From Sphingopyxis sp. (GTDB lineage: Bacteria; Pseudomonadota; Alphaproteobacteria; Sphingomonadales; Sphingomonadaceae), in the NCBI GenBank assembly GCA_012035435.1, contig JAAUPH010000167.1:1-5964 (forward strand): a stretch of DNA of 5,964 nt. Reading direction: 5' to 3'. Below are positions 5,186 to 5,964 of this stretch, in pieces. Below the pieces are notes generated by a model that saw nothing but the letters and a program-made list of their open reading frames with translations, was not told the DNA's origin and searched no databases. The position numbers were made by a program, and so were the translations under genes. Each line of letters begins with the position of its first letter. The stretch's first letter is position 1.

Positions 5186-5709
5186 TCAAACCACGAACAC
5201 CGTCGATCCCATGGTCATCCGCCCCTCCAAATCGCGGTGTGCCTGCCCCGCGTCCCTCAGCGCATAGCGCTGCCCGATCGTCACCGCGACCTCGCCCGAC
5301 CCGATCATGTCCCACACCCGCGCGATTCCGGCGCTGCGGTCGGCGGGATCGGCATAATAGTCAAACAGGGTCGGGCGCGTGGCGAACAGCGACCCCTTTT
5401 GCGCCAATATGCCCAGTGAAACCCCGGTCACCGGCGCGTCGGCATTGCCATAGCTTACCAGCATGCCGCGTTTACCCAGACTGTCGAGGCTCGCGTCCCA
5501 CATGGCCATGCCGATGCCGTCGAACACCACGCGCACGCCCGCGCCGCCGGTCAGTTCGCGGACGCGCGGGGCGACGACTTCATGGTCATAGTGGATGATA
5601 TGATCCGCGCCGACGGTCCGCGCGGCGTCGGCTTTGGCTTCAGTGCTCACCGTCCCGATAACCTCCGCGCCGATGCTCTTCAGCCATTGGACCAGCAGCA
5701 GGCCGACCC
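5186..5709 (-). pseudogene. C-terminal fragment of a zinc-independent NADPH:quinone oxidoreductase (MDR family)
   Basis: From about 5709 leftwards the minus strand encodes VGLLLVQWLKSIGAEVIGTV, followed by ADHIIHYDHEVV, VRVVFDGIG, GMLVSYGNADAPVTG, LFATRPTLFDYYAD and the end GSTVFVV. This is the Rossmann half and C-terminal closure of a quinone-oxidoreductase-like medium-chain dehydrogenase, about 174 of the usual ~325 residues. The N-terminal GroES-like domain and the first glycines of the NADPH-binding AxxGGVG motif are missing: TGG TGG replaces the expected Ala/Gly codons directly before GTC GGC. The frame stays open to 5911, but that part is antisense to another gene and has no family features. 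It converges with the VOC gene. It is probably non-functional unless the junction is an artefact. Confidence 0.82.
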
Positions 5710-5761
5710 ACCACATCCTGAGTCGTTTGAACTCCGCGCTGCGCCTGGCGCAGCTGCCGCG

Positions 5762-5964
5762 ATGCTCGGCCCAAAGTACGATGTTCGGCTCGGAGACTTG
5801 AAGCCCTGGCACGTCCTCAAAGTGACGTGCTTCAAATGTAGGCGCGTGGCGAACATCAGCCCGGCGCCGCTGCTGCAGCTGGCTGACGGCACGAAGGCGG
5901 TCGCGAGGCAACTTCCGGCCGTGCGGGAATATCCGGGCAGCGATGAGCTCAACCTGCTGACACA
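5762..5964 (+). CDS. Partial small protein with a CxxC metal-binding-type knuckle
   Basis: This frame is open from the junction at about 5710 to the window end. From the ATG at 5762 it reads MLGPKYDVRLGDLKPWHVLK, then VTCFKCRRVANISPAPLLQL, then ADGTKAVARQLPAVREYP, giving at least 67 residues. Cys23 and Cys26 form a CxxC knuckle, and a second Cys pair would be expected beyond the window if this is a zinc ribbon. Short proteins with a similar opening (xRLGDLxxWH...C..C) are, as I recall, common and uncharacterised in Rhizobiales. No ribosome binding site precedes 5762, and the frame continues upstream, so the true start may lie further left or have been lost at the junction. The minus strand here is open too but shows no recognisable protein. 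Confidence 0.55.
   Translation, partial: MLGPKYDVRLGDLKPWHVLKVTCFKCRRVANISPAPLLQLADGTKAVARQLPAVREYPGSDELNLLT

Noticed and set aside
5710..5911. N-terminal extension of the quinone oxidoreductase remnant to an ATG at 5911
   Set aside because: The segment lacks any GroES-like domain motif and is antisense to the CxxC-protein frame.

Overview
The window reads as a GC-rich alphaproteobacterial, probably sphingomonad, catabolic gene block of about 5.2 kb (roughly 537-5709). It is bounded on both sides by abrupt junctions at which a gene is cut in half. The sphingomonad assignment rests on protein style and on GC-rich palindromic intergenic repeats of a kind familiar from that order. It is an inference from memory, not from a search.

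Left flank (1-~537): a perfect 8-bp hairpin, then a small gene (60-281) that looks like a class I lanthipeptide precursor, with a leader ending in a Gly-Gly-Gly stretch and a core with 8 Cys and 9 Ser/Thr. Convergent with it, on the minus strand, lies the C-terminal remnant of an ECF RNA polymerase sigma factor. This remnant carries a one-base frameshift in a run of six G and loses its N-terminal half near 537.

Central block: the C-terminal half of an amidase-signature enzyme (N-terminal catalytic part missing), then intact genes for a REDY/HapK-like small protein (1086-1391), an SDR oxidoreductase (1453-2247), a PuuE-like polysaccharide-deacetylase-family hydrolase (2429-3292), a crotonase-family protein without the usual catalytic glutamates (3411-4160) and a two-module VOC protein (4267-5172). 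All are on the plus strand. Convergent at the right end is the C-terminal half of an NADPH:quinone oxidoreductase (5186-~5709, minus). The first three members sit close together. The last three plus-strand genes are each preceded by a 106-181 nt gap filled with REP-like palindromes, one of which supplies the Shine-Dalgarno sequence of the crotonase gene. The enzyme mix (amide or C-N hydrolases, SDR, crotonase, VOC) suggests breakdown of a nitrogen-containing or acyl substrate, but nothing in the sequence identifies it.

Right flank (~5710-5964): an open frame running off the window that encodes a small protein with a CxxC knuckle, of a type I associate loosely with Rhizobiales. It shares no homology with the missing half of the quinone oxidoreductase or of the sigma factor.

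The two junctions are the main puzzle. They may be real illegitimate-recombination scars, or chimeric joins from assembly or amplification. The lanthipeptide precursor is the best candidate for a new product, but no modification, export or protease gene lies in the window. No tRNA, rRNA, CRISPR array or transposase was seen.
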